A stretch of DNA of 64,000 nt from Mycolicibacterium mageritense (GTDB taxonomy: Bacteria; Actinomycetota; Actinomycetes; Mycobacteriales; Mycobacteriaceae), in assembly GCF_010727475.1 (NCBI RefSeq), contig NZ_AP022567.1, positions 5,890,001-5,954,000 on the forward strand. Reading direction: 5' to 3'. The position numbers were made by a program, and so were the translations under genes. Under the pieces are notes generated by a model. It made no database searches. It had not been told where the DNA came from and saw only the letters and a program-made list of their open reading frames with translations. Positions 8,821-17,904 of the stretch are shown here, piece by piece (the stretch's first letter is position 1; every line of letters starts with the position of its first letter).

Positions 8821-8854
8821 GGTTGTCGTCTCCTAGTGTCGGGTTGCTGTCGGC

Positions 8855-10396
8855 TTATTCGGCGACCAGGCTGGTGCCGCCGGAATACTGGGACAGACGG
8901 AAGATCACGAACTCGGCGGGTTTGACCGGGGCGACGCCGATTTCGCACACCACTTCGCCGGCGTCGATTCCTTCGGCAGGGTTGGTCTCACTGTCGCACT
9001 TGACGTAGAAGGCCTCGTCGGGCGTCAGGCCGAACAGCGCGCCTCTGCGCCATTCGTTGACCAGGAAGGCGCCGATGGTGCGGCGCAGCTTGGCCCACAG
9101 CGAGTAGTCGTTGGGTTCGAACACCACCCAGTCGGTGCTCGTGAGGATCGACTCTTCCAGGTAGTTGAACAGGCGGCGAATGTTGATGTAGCGCCAGGCC
9201 GGGTCAGACGACAGGGTGCGGGCACCCCAGACGCGGATGCCCCGGCCGGGGAAGGCCCTGATGCAGTTGATGCCGGCCGGGTTGAGCAGATCGTGCTCGC
9301 GGCGCGTGATCGTTGTCTCCACATCGATGGCGCCGCGCACGATTTCGTTGGCCGGAGCCTTGTGCACGCCACGCGTGTCGTCGTTGCGGCCCCAGATGCC
9401 CGCCACGAAACCCGAAGGCGGCAGGTACTTTCCGCCTCCCGTGGTGATCCACGGCCAGTACAGCGCCGCGTACTTGGAGTCGTAGCGCGCCTTGTCCACG
9501 CGCCATTCCTTGATCTGCTGGGCATTGAAACCCGGTGGGGGATCGAGGATCGCCATCCGGTCGCCCATCAGCTCGCAGTGCGCGATCATCGCCGTCTGCA
9601 CCGACTGCACGGTGTCCAGGTCGATCGCGCCGCGCTGGTAGGCCGTGAGCAGATCCGGCATGCACACCATGGTGATCTCGTCGATGGTCTCCAAACCCGC
9701 GACGCCACTGCGCTCGTCGACATTGCCGACATAGTCGTCGCTGCTGAGCCGCTCTGGTGCGCTGGTCACCGCGACCTCGGCGGGTGCACTGAGAGCCACC
9801 TGCATGCCGGCTTGCAGTTCTTCGGTCGCCTTGCCGGAGATCTGCTCGAGTTTGACCGTCTGAGACGCTGCGTTCACGACCGTCGCGACGTTGTTCTTAC
9901 CGCGTGCGGTGGACACGTTGGGGTACTCCTCGACGGTGGTGCCGTCGCGTTGCACCACCAGCTTGACACCGCTGGGTTGTTCTTCGCCTTCGTTGTGGTG
10001 CGGGGTGATCTCGACGCGTATCCGGTCGGGCGGCGTGCTCGGGTCGAGGGCCAGCACCCGGTAGTTGGCGAGGACGCCTTGCGGGGCGGCCTGCAGCTGC
10101 GGTTGCGTTCCGGCCGAGCCGTTCTCGCCTTCACCGTCACCGATGCGCACGACGTAGGAGTTGCCTCCGCCGTTCTGGAAGTAGGCCGCGACCGATTCGG
10201 CGAGGCACGCACCGTCGATCGCGCCACCGAACGTCTTGCGGTACTCGGTCCAGTTGCTGATCAGTGTCGGCTTGTTGAACGGTCCCCTTTCCGCAAGGCC
10301 GATGAATGCCGCCACGGCGGTTCCCACACCTTCGATAGGCCTTGAGCCGGAGTCGGTTTCCTCTACATAGACACCCGGCGACAGATACGTCGGCAT
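8855..10396 (-). CDS. contractile tail sheath protein
   Basis: A 513-residue sheath protein (Pvc2/Afp2-like). ATG 10396 is chosen because the family N-terminus MPTYLSPGVYVEETDSGSRP begins there and a GGAGG ribosome site lies 4 bases upstream; an upstream in-frame Met at 10435 would add 13 unlikely residues. The C-terminal half has the classical sheath signatures: WRYINIRRLFNYLEESILTS, FEPNDYSLWAKLRRTIGAFL, WRRGALFGLTPDEAFYVKCD and GEVVCEIGVAPVKPAEFVIF. The middle part is less conserved and Glu-rich, a likely surface domain. It polymerises around the tube and contracts to drive it. It is the first gene of the structural operon, transcribed away from the DUF4157/ART cargo operon. Confidence 0.96.
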   Translation of the reverse strand: MPTYLSPGVYVEETDSGSRPIEGVGTAVAAFIGLAERGPFNKPTLISNWTEYRKTFGGAIDGACLAESVAAYFQNGGGNSYVVRIGDGEGENGSAGTQPQLQAAPQGVLANYRVLALDPSTPPDRIRVEITPHHNEGEEQPSGVKLVVQRDGTTVEEYPNVSTARGKNNVATVVNAASQTVKLEQISGKATEELQAGMQVALSAPAEVAVTSAPERLSSDDYVGNVDERSGVAGLETIDEITMVCMPDLLTAYQRGAIDLDTVQSVQTAMIAHCELMGDRMAILDPPPGFNAQQIKEWRVDKARYDSKYAALYWPWITTGGGKYLPPSGFVAGIWGRNDDTRGVHKAPANEIVRGAIDVETTITRREHDLLNPAGINCIRAFPGRGIRVWGARTLSSDPAWRYINIRRLFNYLEESILTSTDWVVFEPNDYSLWAKLRRTIGAFLVNEWRRGALFGLTPDEAFYVKCDSETNPAEGIDAGEVVCEIGVAPVKPAEFVIFRLSQYSGGTSLVAE

Positions 10397-10628
10397 TGCG
10401 CCTCCTTGTGAGCTGGATGGGCTGGCCACGATCATGCTGCGGCGCCTGGGGTGGTGGGAGGCGCGCGTGGACTACCGCGTGGGCACGGGTTTGTGCACTT
10501 TGAGGCAGCCACCGGTGAGCCGCCCGATCGGGCAACCTCCGCTGCCCGCGCAGGCACGCTTCTGCACCTTCCCTGGAACCCGTATGCGTCGGATCGTTGA
10601 CGGCGTAGGCGAGGGAAGCGAGGCATCG
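10397..10628. promoter_or_regulatory. divergent intergenic region between structural and cargo operons
   Basis: These 232 bp separate the start codons of the sheath (minus) and DUF4157 (plus) genes and should carry the promoters for both. No convincing -35/-10 pair is visible. A perfect 12-bp palindrome GCCCGATCGGGC lies at 10522-10533 and is the only obvious candidate operator, possibly for the LuxR-type regulator at 35462-36088. In a GC-rich genome such a palindrome can arise by chance. Confidence 0.4.
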
Positions 10629-11345
10629 ATGCGAACCCACGATAGCGACCATGGCCGTGAATCAGAATTGCGCCCCAAGGCTTCTCGGCTGGAAGAGCCG
10701 GAGTCGGCGTTGGCGATGAAAGCGGCGTTGTCCGGCCGGCTCGACGTGGCGGGTCCAGCGGGCCTGGCCGGCCTGCAGCGCACCGCGGGCAACGCCGGCA
10801 CGTCGGCCCTGATGGACGAGGACCGCTCGCCGGTCCACGATGTGGTGGCCTCCGGTGGGTCGCCGTTGCCTGCCGACCTCCGCACCGACATGGAGGGGCG
10901 GTTCGGCCACGACTTCGGTGATGTCCGGGTACACAACGACGCGGCCGCGCATCGGTCCGCGACGTCGGTGAACGCGCAGGCCTACACCGTGGGGTCCAAC
11001 ATCGTATTCCAAAGCGGCAAGTACGATCCCGCGTCCGATGCGGGCAAGCACATGATCGCTCACGAGCTGACCCACGTCGTACAACAGCGCAGCGGGCCGG
11101 TCGACGGCACCGACGCCGGTGGCGGGGTCAAGATCAGCGACCCGTCGGACCGGTTCGAACGCGAAGCCGTCGCCAACGCCGACCACGTCATGGCGGCCCC
11201 GGCCCCGGTATCGGCACCCGCGGCGGGGGTGCAACGGATCGCCGACACCGCTGCGGTGCAACGGGAAGAGGCGCCGGAAGAGGAAGAGACGGCCCAGACG
11301 TTCGTGCAGCGCCAGGACGAAGAGGCCGAGGAAGAATCGGCCTGA
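10629..11345 (+). CDS. DUF4157 protein with HELTH zinc motif (eCIS-associated metallopeptidase-like)
   Basis: A 238-residue protein. ATG 10629 is chosen over upstream in-frame codons because it is preceded by GAGG and begins a typical hydrophilic N-terminus. A GLQRTAGNAG motif is at residues 48-57. The DUF4157 domain covers about residues 78-155 (DLRTDMEGRFGHDFGDVRVH, AYTVGSNIVFQSGKY, then HMIAHELTHVVQQ), with the HExxH zinc-peptidase motif at 145-149. The acidic tail carries three VQR motifs (201, 210, 226). DUF4157 proteins are known to be strongly enriched in eCIS loci. Here it is the first gene of the cargo operon, 19 bp before the ART-toxin gene, so it may be a loaded protease, a maturation protease for the toxin, or a loading factor. 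The role is inferred. Confidence 0.85.
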   Translation: MRTHDSDHGRESELRPKASRLEEPESALAMKAALSGRLDVAGPAGLAGLQRTAGNAGTSALMDEDRSPVHDVVASGGSPLPADLRTDMEGRFGHDFGDVRVHNDAAAHRSATSVNAQAYTVGSNIVFQSGKYDPASDAGKHMIAHELTHVVQQRSGPVDGTDAGGGVKISDPSDRFEREAVANADHVMAAPAPVSAPAAGVQRIADTAAVQREEAPEEEETAQTFVQRQDEEAEEESA

Positions 11346-11364
11346 GCAGAATCGGCGCAGGGAG

Positions 11365-14300
11365 ATGACGGAGCCGGCTCGGGCCGCGCGGTCGGTCACC
11401 GATGCGCTGGCGGAGGGCCGCCGGCAGACGACGCGTGCCCGGCCGCCCGCAGGCCCTGCCGGGTTGGCGGCGCTGCAGCGGGCCGCCGGGAACGCCGCCG
11501 TCAACGCCCTGCTCATGGGCAAGCTGCGGGCACCGGGCAAGAGCGAGATCGACTCGGCTCTGGGCGAGATGCGGCGCGACGAACCGGCGATCGACATCGT
11601 CGAGAAGGGGCTGAAAGCCGCCAAGGCGGTGGGTGTCCCGGTCGAACTGGAGGGCCCCAAGCCGCCGCCGTCGGCGCTCGCCGTGACGATGACCGGCTTC
11701 GGGCCCGGTGCGGTCGCCCCGAAAAAGCCCGTACCGCCAACCAAGCCCGTGCCGCCCAAGAGTCCGCTCGGCAAAGCAGCTGCCAAGCCCGCGAAGCGGG
11801 CGGGTGCCGGCGGTGCAAAGCCGCCCGGCGGGGCAGCGGCGCGCGGTGGGGGTGGGGCGCCCGGGCCCAAGGCGCTGACCGCCGATCAGCTGCTGCAGCC
11901 GCCGGTTCCGCCGCAGACGGTCAAACCCGGCCAGGATCCGGCGTTCACCGCCGTGACTGCCGGGGTGAAGGCCGTCGCCAAGGACAAGCGGGCGCACCCG
12001 CCGGCAGCGTCGAAAGCCAAAGAGGCCCAAGACGCCGCACTGGCGCCGACCGACGACATCGCCGGGCAGGCCAAGGCCGCCAAGGTCGACACGATGGACG
12101 CCCAGCAGGCAGGCACGTTCGACAAGAAGGCGTTCATCGCCGCGGTCAAGGCGGCGATCGAGGCCAAGTCGCCCAAGACGCTCAAGGAAGCCGACACCTA
12201 TGCCAAGGACGGGAAGGCCGGCGAGGTCAAGGGCGACGTCAAGGGTTTGGTGACCCAGGGCAAAGACGGGCAGACCGCCGACATCAAGACAGCCACCGGT
12301 GCCGCACCGGACACGTCCAAGGCCGTGGCCAAACCGGTCACCCCGATGGGCCCCGAACAGCAGGGCCCCGCGCCTGCGATCCCCGCCGCCGGTGCGGTGC
12401 CCAAACCCGCACCGCCCGAACAACTCAACCTCGAAGCCGGCAAGCAGCAGGCCAACCAGGAGATGGCCGACGCGCAGGTCGACGAGAAGCAACTCGCCGA
12501 GTCCAACGAGCCCGAGTTCCAGCAGGCGCTCGCCGACAAGAAAGAGGCTGCGGCGCACGCCGACACCGCGCCAGGCGAGTTCCGCAAGCAAGAAGCCGAC
12601 ACCATTGCGCAATCCAAGACCGAGGCGGCCGCGGAGACCAAGGCCGGGGTGGCAGGCATGCAGGGTTCCAAGGCCGCGGCGCTGGCCAAGCTCGTCGCGG
12701 CCAAAGGGGCCACCAAATCCAAGGATGAGGCCAAACGTGCCGAGGTGACAGCCAAGGTCCAGTCGATCTTCGCCGCCACCGAAGCCGACGTGAAGAAGCT
12801 GCTCGACGGCATCGACCCGAAGGTCGAGAAGGCGTTCGACGAGGGTGAGGCCGCGGCCCGCAAGACGTTCGAAACCTACGTCGCGGCCAAGATGGCCGCC
12901 TACAAGAAGGACCGGTACAGCGGCTGGCTCGGTGGATTGCGTTGGGCCAAGGACAAATTGTTCGGCATGCCCGACAAGGTCAACCAGTTCTACGAGGCCG
13001 GCCGCGAGCTCTACCTCAAGCAGATGGACACCGTCATCTCCCGGGTGGCCGACATCGTCGGCAACGACCTGACCGCTGCCAAGAAACGCATCGCGGCCGG
13101 CAAAGCCGAGATCGCCGGCTACGTCAAGAGTCTGCCGACCAACCTGCAGAAGGTCGGGGCCGAGGCGTCGAAAGACATCAACGACAAGTTCGAGCAACTT
13201 GAGGACGACGTCAACTCCAAGCAAGAGGCCGTGGTCGACACCCTCGCCTCCAAGTACGTCGAAGCGCGCAAGGGCCTCGACGAGCGCATCGAGGAGCTCC
13301 AGGCCGAGAACAAGGGTTTGGTGGACAAGGCGATCGGCGCGATCAAGGCCGTCATCAACACGATCCGCAAGCTCGCGTCGATGCTGATGGACACCCTGGC
13401 CAGGGTCGCGCATGTGGTCGGTGACATCATCAAGCACCCGGTTCGGTTCCTCGGCAACCTGATCGAGGGCGTCAAGGGCGGCATCATGCGGTTCAAGGAC
13501 AACATCCTTGAGCACCTGCGCAAGGGCCTGATGACGTGGCTGTTCGGTCAGCTCGCCGAAGGCGGCATCGAGCTGCCTGACAAGTTCGACATCCAGGGCA
13601 TCGTCAAGCTACTGGCGTCGTTGTTCGGCTTGACGTGGACCAACATTCGCAACCGGCTGGTCAAACAGATCGGTGAGCCGGCGATGGCCGCGATCGAAAA
13701 GGGTGTGGAGATCTTCCGGACCATCGCGACCGCGGGCGTGGCCGGGTTGTGGCAGATGCTGGTGGACAAGCTCGGTGACATCAAGGAGATGATCCTCGAA
13801 CAGGTCAAGGACTTCGTGATCACCCGGATCATCACGGCGGGCATCACCTGGCTGATCGGCCTGTTGAACCCGGCCGCGGCGTTCATCAAGGCCTGCAAGC
13901 TGATCTACGACATCATCATGTTCTTCGTCGACAACGCCGAGCGGATCCTCAAGTTCGTCAACACCGTGATCGACTCCGCCGTCGACATCGTCAAGGGCAA
14001 CGTCGGTGGGGTCATGGCGAAGATCGAAGATGTGCTCGGGCAGATGGTGCCGATCCTGATCGGCTTCCTGGCCAGTGTCATCGGCATCGGTGGCATCGGC
14101 GAGAAGATCCGTGCGATCATCGCCAAGCTGCAGAAGCCCGTCATCAAGGCCATCGACTTCGTCATCAAGACCGGGCTCAAGCTCGCCGGCCCGATCATCC
14201 GCGGGCTCAAGGGGATTGGCAGCAAGGTCAAAGCCAAAGTGGCCGCGGGCAAGGCGTGGGTCAAGGGAAAGATCCACGGCGGTGACGACAGCCCGGCGGG

Positions 14301-15315
14301 CAAGCAGAAGCGGCTCGACGCGGGAATGCGAGCCGGTGTCGCACTGATGAATCGCTATGCCGGCAGAAAGGTGGCAGGGGCGTTGCTGACTCCTGGCCTG
14401 GCGGCGATTCGCATGCGCTACGGGATGACCGAACTGGTACCCCGGCAACAGGGCAACCGGTGGGTTCTGCACGGTGCAGTCAACCCGACCGCGGATACGA
14501 GCACAGAGGCACTTCCGCCGACGGCGGCGGAGGGCGGCCTTACCGCGCCCGAGGGAAAGGTCACAGGCGCGGTAGCGCTTTACCGCGGAATCCACTACGA
14601 CCTGCAGATGACCGAGGACGAGTACAAAGCGGCCCGCACAAAGAAACTTTCCGAGCATGCCGACTTCAGTGCGGCGACGCGTGAGCTGGCAGGGAGTAAG
14701 AAGCCGGACGGTTCTGACGTACCCGAAGAACGATTGATCGAGGCCGCGAAGCTCGTCCAGATCTCCCTCGCCGCGGAGCGCAAACCCGAGGATTTCAAAC
14801 CGCCATGGCCCCTCTCAGCCGGAGCACGGTCGAAGTTCGCCAGTCGATTCAACGGTCTGTTGCATCTCTTCATCGAAGATATCGCGAAGTTCCGCGATGC
14901 GTTGGCAGACAAAGATCCGCAACGTGCACTGAACCTCGGGTTCACCAAGATCCCGTTCATCTCGACCTCGCGGGAACCGCGTCCAGCGGTGAAATACGCT
15001 CTGGGCCTGATAGCCGGTGAGCATCAACGAACCAAGTCTGAACATTTCGTCGGCAAGGTCTATATCTACCTGTTCAAGGTGGCGGACCTGGCCCGCCAGC
15101 ATGCAGTCGACCCGGCCAAGCTTGCCAAGGAAGGGAAGATCGGGTTGAACTTCATGCGGAAGTTCGAGGGCGAGGTGACCTTCATGGGTTCGATCCCCCG
15201 CGAGAACCTCGTGGATCACCTCGGGGTTTACGCCGACGGCAATGTCGAGCAGTATGCAAAAGGGGCTAAAGAAAAGGCCCAAAAGAAGGCAGCGCCGGAT
15301 GGATTGGTGGAATGA
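11365..15315 (+). CDS. large eCIS effector with C-terminal ADP-ribosyltransferase-like toxin domain
   Basis: A 1316-residue protein. ATG 11365 follows a GGGAG ribosome site and lies 19 bp after the DUF4157 gene. Layout: an LQRAAGNAAV motif at 37-46; a Lys/Ala/Pro-rich linker to about 400; a long helical, partly hydrophobic region (about 420-1000) with coiled-coil and amphipathic segments such as AIGAIKAVINTIRKLASML and MVPILIGFLASVIGIGGIG, plausible for translocation; and a distinct C-terminal domain of about 250 residues. That domain shows the three ART signatures in order: LYRG with R1074, FISTS with S1200-T-S1202, and FEGEV with E1268-G-E1270. The R / STS / ExE triad is the known signature of arginine-type mono-ADP-ribosyltransferases. 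GC content is slightly lower from about 14300 on, as if the toxin tip were exchanged as a module. Most likely the main injected toxin. The next gene overlaps by ATGA. Confidence 0.82.
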   Translation: MTEPARAARSVTDALAEGRRQTTRARPPAGPAGLAALQRAAGNAAVNALLMGKLRAPGKSEIDSALGEMRRDEPAIDIVEKGLKAAKAVGVPVELEGPKPPPSALAVTMTGFGPGAVAPKKPVPPTKPVPPKSPLGKAAAKPAKRAGAGGAKPPGGAAARGGGGAPGPKALTADQLLQPPVPPQTVKPGQDPAFTAVTAGVKAVAKDKRAHPPAASKAKEAQDAALAPTDDIAGQAKAAKVDTMDAQQAGTFDKKAFIAAVKAAIEAKSPKTLKEADTYAKDGKAGEVKGDVKGLVTQGKDGQTADIKTATGAAPDTSKAVAKPVTPMGPEQQGPAPAIPAAGAVPKPAPPEQLNLEAGKQQANQEMADAQVDEKQLAESNEPEFQQALADKKEAAAHADTAPGEFRKQEADTIAQSKTEAAAETKAGVAGMQGSKAAALAKLVAAKGATKSKDEAKRAEVTAKVQSIFAATEADVKKLLDGIDPKVEKAFDEGEAAARKTFETYVAAKMAAYKKDRYSGWLGGLRWAKDKLFGMPDKVNQFYEAGRELYLKQMDTVISRVADIVGNDLTAAKKRIAAGKAEIAGYVKSLPTNLQKVGAEASKDINDKFEQLEDDVNSKQEAVVDTLASKYVEARKGLDERIEELQAENKGLVDKAIGAIKAVINTIRKLASMLMDTLARVAHVVGDIIKHPVRFLGNLIEGVKGGIMRFKDNILEHLRKGLMTWLFGQLAEGGIELPDKFDIQGIVKLLASLFGLTWTNIRNRLVKQIGEPAMAAIEKGVEIFRTIATAGVAGLWQMLVDKLGDIKEMILEQVKDFVITRIITAGITWLIGLLNPAAAFIKACKLIYDIIMFFVDNAERILKFVNTVIDSAVDIVKGNVGGVMAKIEDVLGQMVPILIGFLASVIGIGGIGEKIRAIIAKLQKPVIKAIDFVIKTGLKLAGPIIRGLKGIGSKVKAKVAAGKAWVKGKIHGGDDSPAGKQKRLDAGMRAGVALMNRYAGRKVAGALLTPGLAAIRMRYGMTELVPRQQGNRWVLHGAVNPTADTSTEALPPTAAEGGLTAPEGKVTGAVALYRGIHYDLQMTEDEYKAARTKKLSEHADFSAATRELAGSKKPDGSDVPEERLIEAAKLVQISLAAERKPEDFKPPWPLSAGARSKFASRFNGLLHLFIEDIAKFRDALADKDPQRALNLGFTKIPFISTSREPRPAVKYALGLIAGEHQRTKSEHFVGKVYIYLFKVADLARQHAVDPAKLAKEGKIGLNFMRKFEGEVTFMGSIPRENLVDHLGVYADGNVEQYAKGAKEKAQKKAAPDGLVE

Positions 15316-16136
15316 GTGGCGTAGGAGCGGCACAGTACATTGCCCGCGTCCGGCGCGAGATCGACTCCTTGACCGTCCCTGTCGGCCCGCCGCGTCGAAC
15401 GGTGACCTCGGATCTGGAGTACACCCTGAGAACGACGCGACACGGCATTGCCTGGGTCGACGATTCGGTGTCGGACGGCAGCTACTCGCTCACAGAGGGG
15501 ATCAGCGCCGCATGCGAACGATCATGCGAGATCACATCGTTTCTGTATGCCTGCGGCGCGCCGCACAAACAGTGGCGGCACTGGGCCGCGCTGTCGGCGT
15601 TCGGCCTATTGCTGACGGCAGGCGAAGTCGCCACGGACCGCGATGATTTGGCCCGGGCGATCCAGTATGGAGTGCTCGCAGGTGAATGGCAGCTGGTAGC
15701 TGCATTGTCGGACGTGGAACCGCCCCGTTTTGAGCGGTACGCCGAGCATGTCGTGTGGACGCTGGCGGTCGGGCGCACCAGCATCGAGTCGCCTCCCACG
15801 ATCGAGGACACGGCAGATGTGTGGTGGAGTTTCGGAAACGCAGTGATCGAACGACACTCCAGGGCGGCCGTCCTTGCCCTCGACACCATCGCCGACGTTC
15901 ATATGGTCACTGTCGGCGCCGGATGGACGCGGTTCTTGCCGTGGACCCATCCGCTGTTTGATCTTGAGGCCGGAGCCGGCGCTGCGATTGCCCGTATCCG
16001 AGGCCTCGTAACCGAGAAGGACTTTCCCGAATCGATTCGGCATTACCTGGAACCGGGTTTGGCCCACGGTGAGCCGACGCGGCTCTATCCGGGCGAATGG
16101 CCCCAGCCTTCGGTGATTGCGCCCAGCCCGTCGTGA
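15312..16136 (+). CDS. protein coupled to the ART toxin gene, possible immunity protein
   Basis: A 274-residue soluble protein whose ATG overlaps the toxin stop codon (ATGA), so the two are translated as a pair. It has no signal peptide or membrane segment. The composition and all-helical pattern with repeated Trp and Leu (QWRHWAALSAFGLLLTAGEV, YGVLAGEWQLVAALSDVE) recall Imm49-type immunity proteins of polymorphic toxin systems, but the match is weak and from memory only. Placement immediately downstream of a toxin tip argues for an immunity or specific chaperone function. Codon usage and GC are slightly lower than in the structural genes, in keeping with a toxin-immunity module of separate origin. 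Confidence 0.55.
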   Translation: MSGVGAAQYIARVRREIDSLTVPVGPPRRTVTSDLEYTLRTTRHGIAWVDDSVSDGSYSLTEGISAACERSCEITSFLYACGAPHKQWRHWAALSAFGLLLTAGEVATDRDDLARAIQYGVLAGEWQLVAALSDVEPPRFERYAEHVVWTLAVGRTSIESPPTIEDTADVWWSFGNAVIERHSRAAVLALDTIADVHMVTVGAGWTRFLPWTHPLFDLEAGAGAAIARIRGLVTEKDFPESIRHYLEPGLAHGEPTRLYPGEWPQPSVIAPSPS

Positions 16137-16427
16137 GGGGAACTGGTCGATGTTGACCGTTGCACTTCGAAGTCGCGCCCAAGCCAACCGGTGGCCGGCA
16201 GGCGTCGTGATTCACGACGTCACATCCCGCGGTCCCGAGCCGTGGGTGAAGTTCAGTCCGTTTTATCCCCATGGCGGGATCCCTGTGCCGTTCACACCAG
16301 GTCGCACAGCGATGTCGGTGGAAGGTATCTGGCAGGCCCTCAAGGTCTTCGCCGACGACGATGTTGACGAATCCAAGCTTGATGTCACAACGATGCGGGG
16401 CCTGAAGCGCACAGAACGGCGGTATGG

Positions 16428-16435
16428 CCGAACTC
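16428..16435 (+). repeat. target site duplication of IS256 element, left copy
   Basis: CCGAACTC, identical to 17897-17904. It flanks the element directly and belongs to codons of the interrupted DUF6939-like gene. Confidence 0.92.
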
Positions 16436-17896
16436 GGCGGCTAAGTCCCCTGGGGTGGTGGGAATTCGGGGACGGGGCTGAGGTGGGCGGAGATGTTCAG
16501 GCCGTGTCGGTGCCGGTGTTGGGGTGGGCCATCGCGTAGTGGTCAGTGAGTTACGTACCAAAGTGACTCACCGAAGGAAACCGCGCGATGACCCTTGACC
16601 ATTCTGCCCTGCTCGCTCAGCTCGATGCACTGAAGTCCGCTGACTCGGGTGCGGTGTTCGCCGAGTTGATCCGTTCCGGGTTGCAGCAGCTCATCGAGGC
16701 CGAGGCCACCGCGGCGATCGGCGCGGGCCGTTACGAACGCAGCGACGGCCGCACGGTGCACCGCAACGGGCACCGCCCAAGACCGTCTCCACGACCGCCG
16801 GGGACATCGAGGTGCAGATCCCAAGCTACGGGCGGGATCGTTCTTCCCGTCGCTGCTGGAACCCCGCCGGCGTATCGACAAGGCGCTGCACGCGGTCATC
16901 ATGGAGGCCTACGTGCACGGGGTGTCCACCCGCAGCGTCGATGACCTGGTGACGGCGATGGGCGTGCAGACCGGGGTGTCCAAGTCGGAGGTGTCGCGGA
17001 TCTGCGCCGGCCTGGACCGCGAGATCACAGCGTTTCGGGAACGCTCGCTGACCCACACCAGCTTCCCCTACGTGTTCTGCGATGCCACCTTCTGCAAGGT
17101 CCGCGTGGGGGCGCACGTGGTCTCCCAGGCCCTGGTGGTCGCGACCGGCGTGTCGATCGACGGCACCCGTGAGGTGCTGGGCACCGCGGTCGGTGACAGC
17201 GAGTCGTTCGAGTTCTGGCGCGAGTTCCTCGCCTCGCTTAAGGCGCGCGGCCTATCGGGGGTGCACCTGGTCATCTCCGATGCGCACGCTGGGTTGAAAG
17301 TCGCTGTGGCACAGCAGTTCACGAACTCATCGTGGCAGCGGTGCCGGGTGCATTTCATGCGGAACCTGCATACCGCGGTATCGGCCAAACACGCCCCGGC
17401 GGTTACCGCGGCGGTCAAGACCATCTTCGCTCACACCGAACCCGACGAGGTCGCCGCGCAGTGGGACCGGGTCGCCGACACCCTGGCCGCGTCGTTCCCG
17501 AAGGTGGCCGCGATGATGGGCGAGGCCAAGACCGACGTGTTGGCGTTCACTGCGTTCCCGAAGGCGCATTGGCAGAAGATCTGGTCGAATAATCCGATAG
17601 AGCGTCTGAATAAAGAGATCAAGCGTCGGGCCGATGTCGTGGAGATCTTCCCCAATCCGGCGGCGTTCCTTCGCCTGGCCACCGCGGTGGTCATCGAATC
17701 CCACGACGAGTGGCAGGTCACCCGCCGCTACCTCTCCGATGTCTCCATGGACGAACTACGCGCCGTGATCGCCGCCAAACACGCCGCGGCAGCACTTGCC
17801 AAACAACACCAAATCGCCTAGCGTTCACCATGACTCGTTGATCACAACGCGTGAACCACGCCAGATCCGAAGTCCACCACTCCCCGGGACGCTATC
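16436..17896 (+). mobile_element. IS256-family insertion sequence (about 1461 bp)
   Basis: The element is bounded exactly by an 8-bp direct repeat CCGAACTC on both sides, and its removal restores the interrupted reading frame. The ends form an imperfect inverted repeat: left GTCCCCTGGGGTGGTGG (16445-16461), right (reverse complement of about 17872-17890) GTCCCGGGGAGTGGTGG, with a further shared TTCGG inside. A single mutator-type transposase region fills it. Length and 8-bp duplication fit the IS256 family. The IS name was not determined. Confidence 0.9.
16588..17821 (+). pseudogene. IS256-family (mutator) transposase with two frameshifts
   Basis: The start MTLDHSALLAQLDALKSADS and RYERSDGRTVHRNGHR lie in one frame, and the remaining 300 residues (from VIMEAYVHGVSTRSVDDLV) lie in another. 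Two single-base losses explain this: a C missing in the run at 16776-16778 (HRPKTVSTTAGDIEVQI resumes one frame over) and another in the run at 16820-16822 (PKLRAGSFFPSLLEPRRR resumes). Restored, the protein is about 412 residues, normal for the family. The catalytic triad is intact in the 3' part: Asp in YVFCDATFCKVRVG, Asp in LVISDAHAG, Glu in NNPIERLNKEIKRR. As written the element is non-autonomous. Both losses are in C runs, so sequencing error cannot be excluded. Confidence 0.85.
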
Positions 17897-17904
17897 CCGA
17901 ACTC
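17897..17904 (+). repeat. target site duplication of IS256 element, right copy
   Basis: CCGAACTC, identical to 16428-16435. The gene's reading frame resumes at 17905. Confidence 0.92.

Noticed and set aside
10522..10533. GCCCGATCGGGC as a confirmed LuxR operator
   Set aside because: Perfect but short and GC-rich; only noted as a candidate because no second copy was recognised at other island promoters.
11188..13515. 775-codon open frame antisense to the ART toxin gene
   Set aside because: Low-complexity Leu/Gly/Arg/Val translation expected from the complement of an Ala/Lys-rich GC-rich gene; no motif and no ribosome site.
16588..17821. Programmed frameshifting of the transposase
   Set aside because: IS256-family transposases are single-frame; two separate one-base losses at C runs explain the sequence better.
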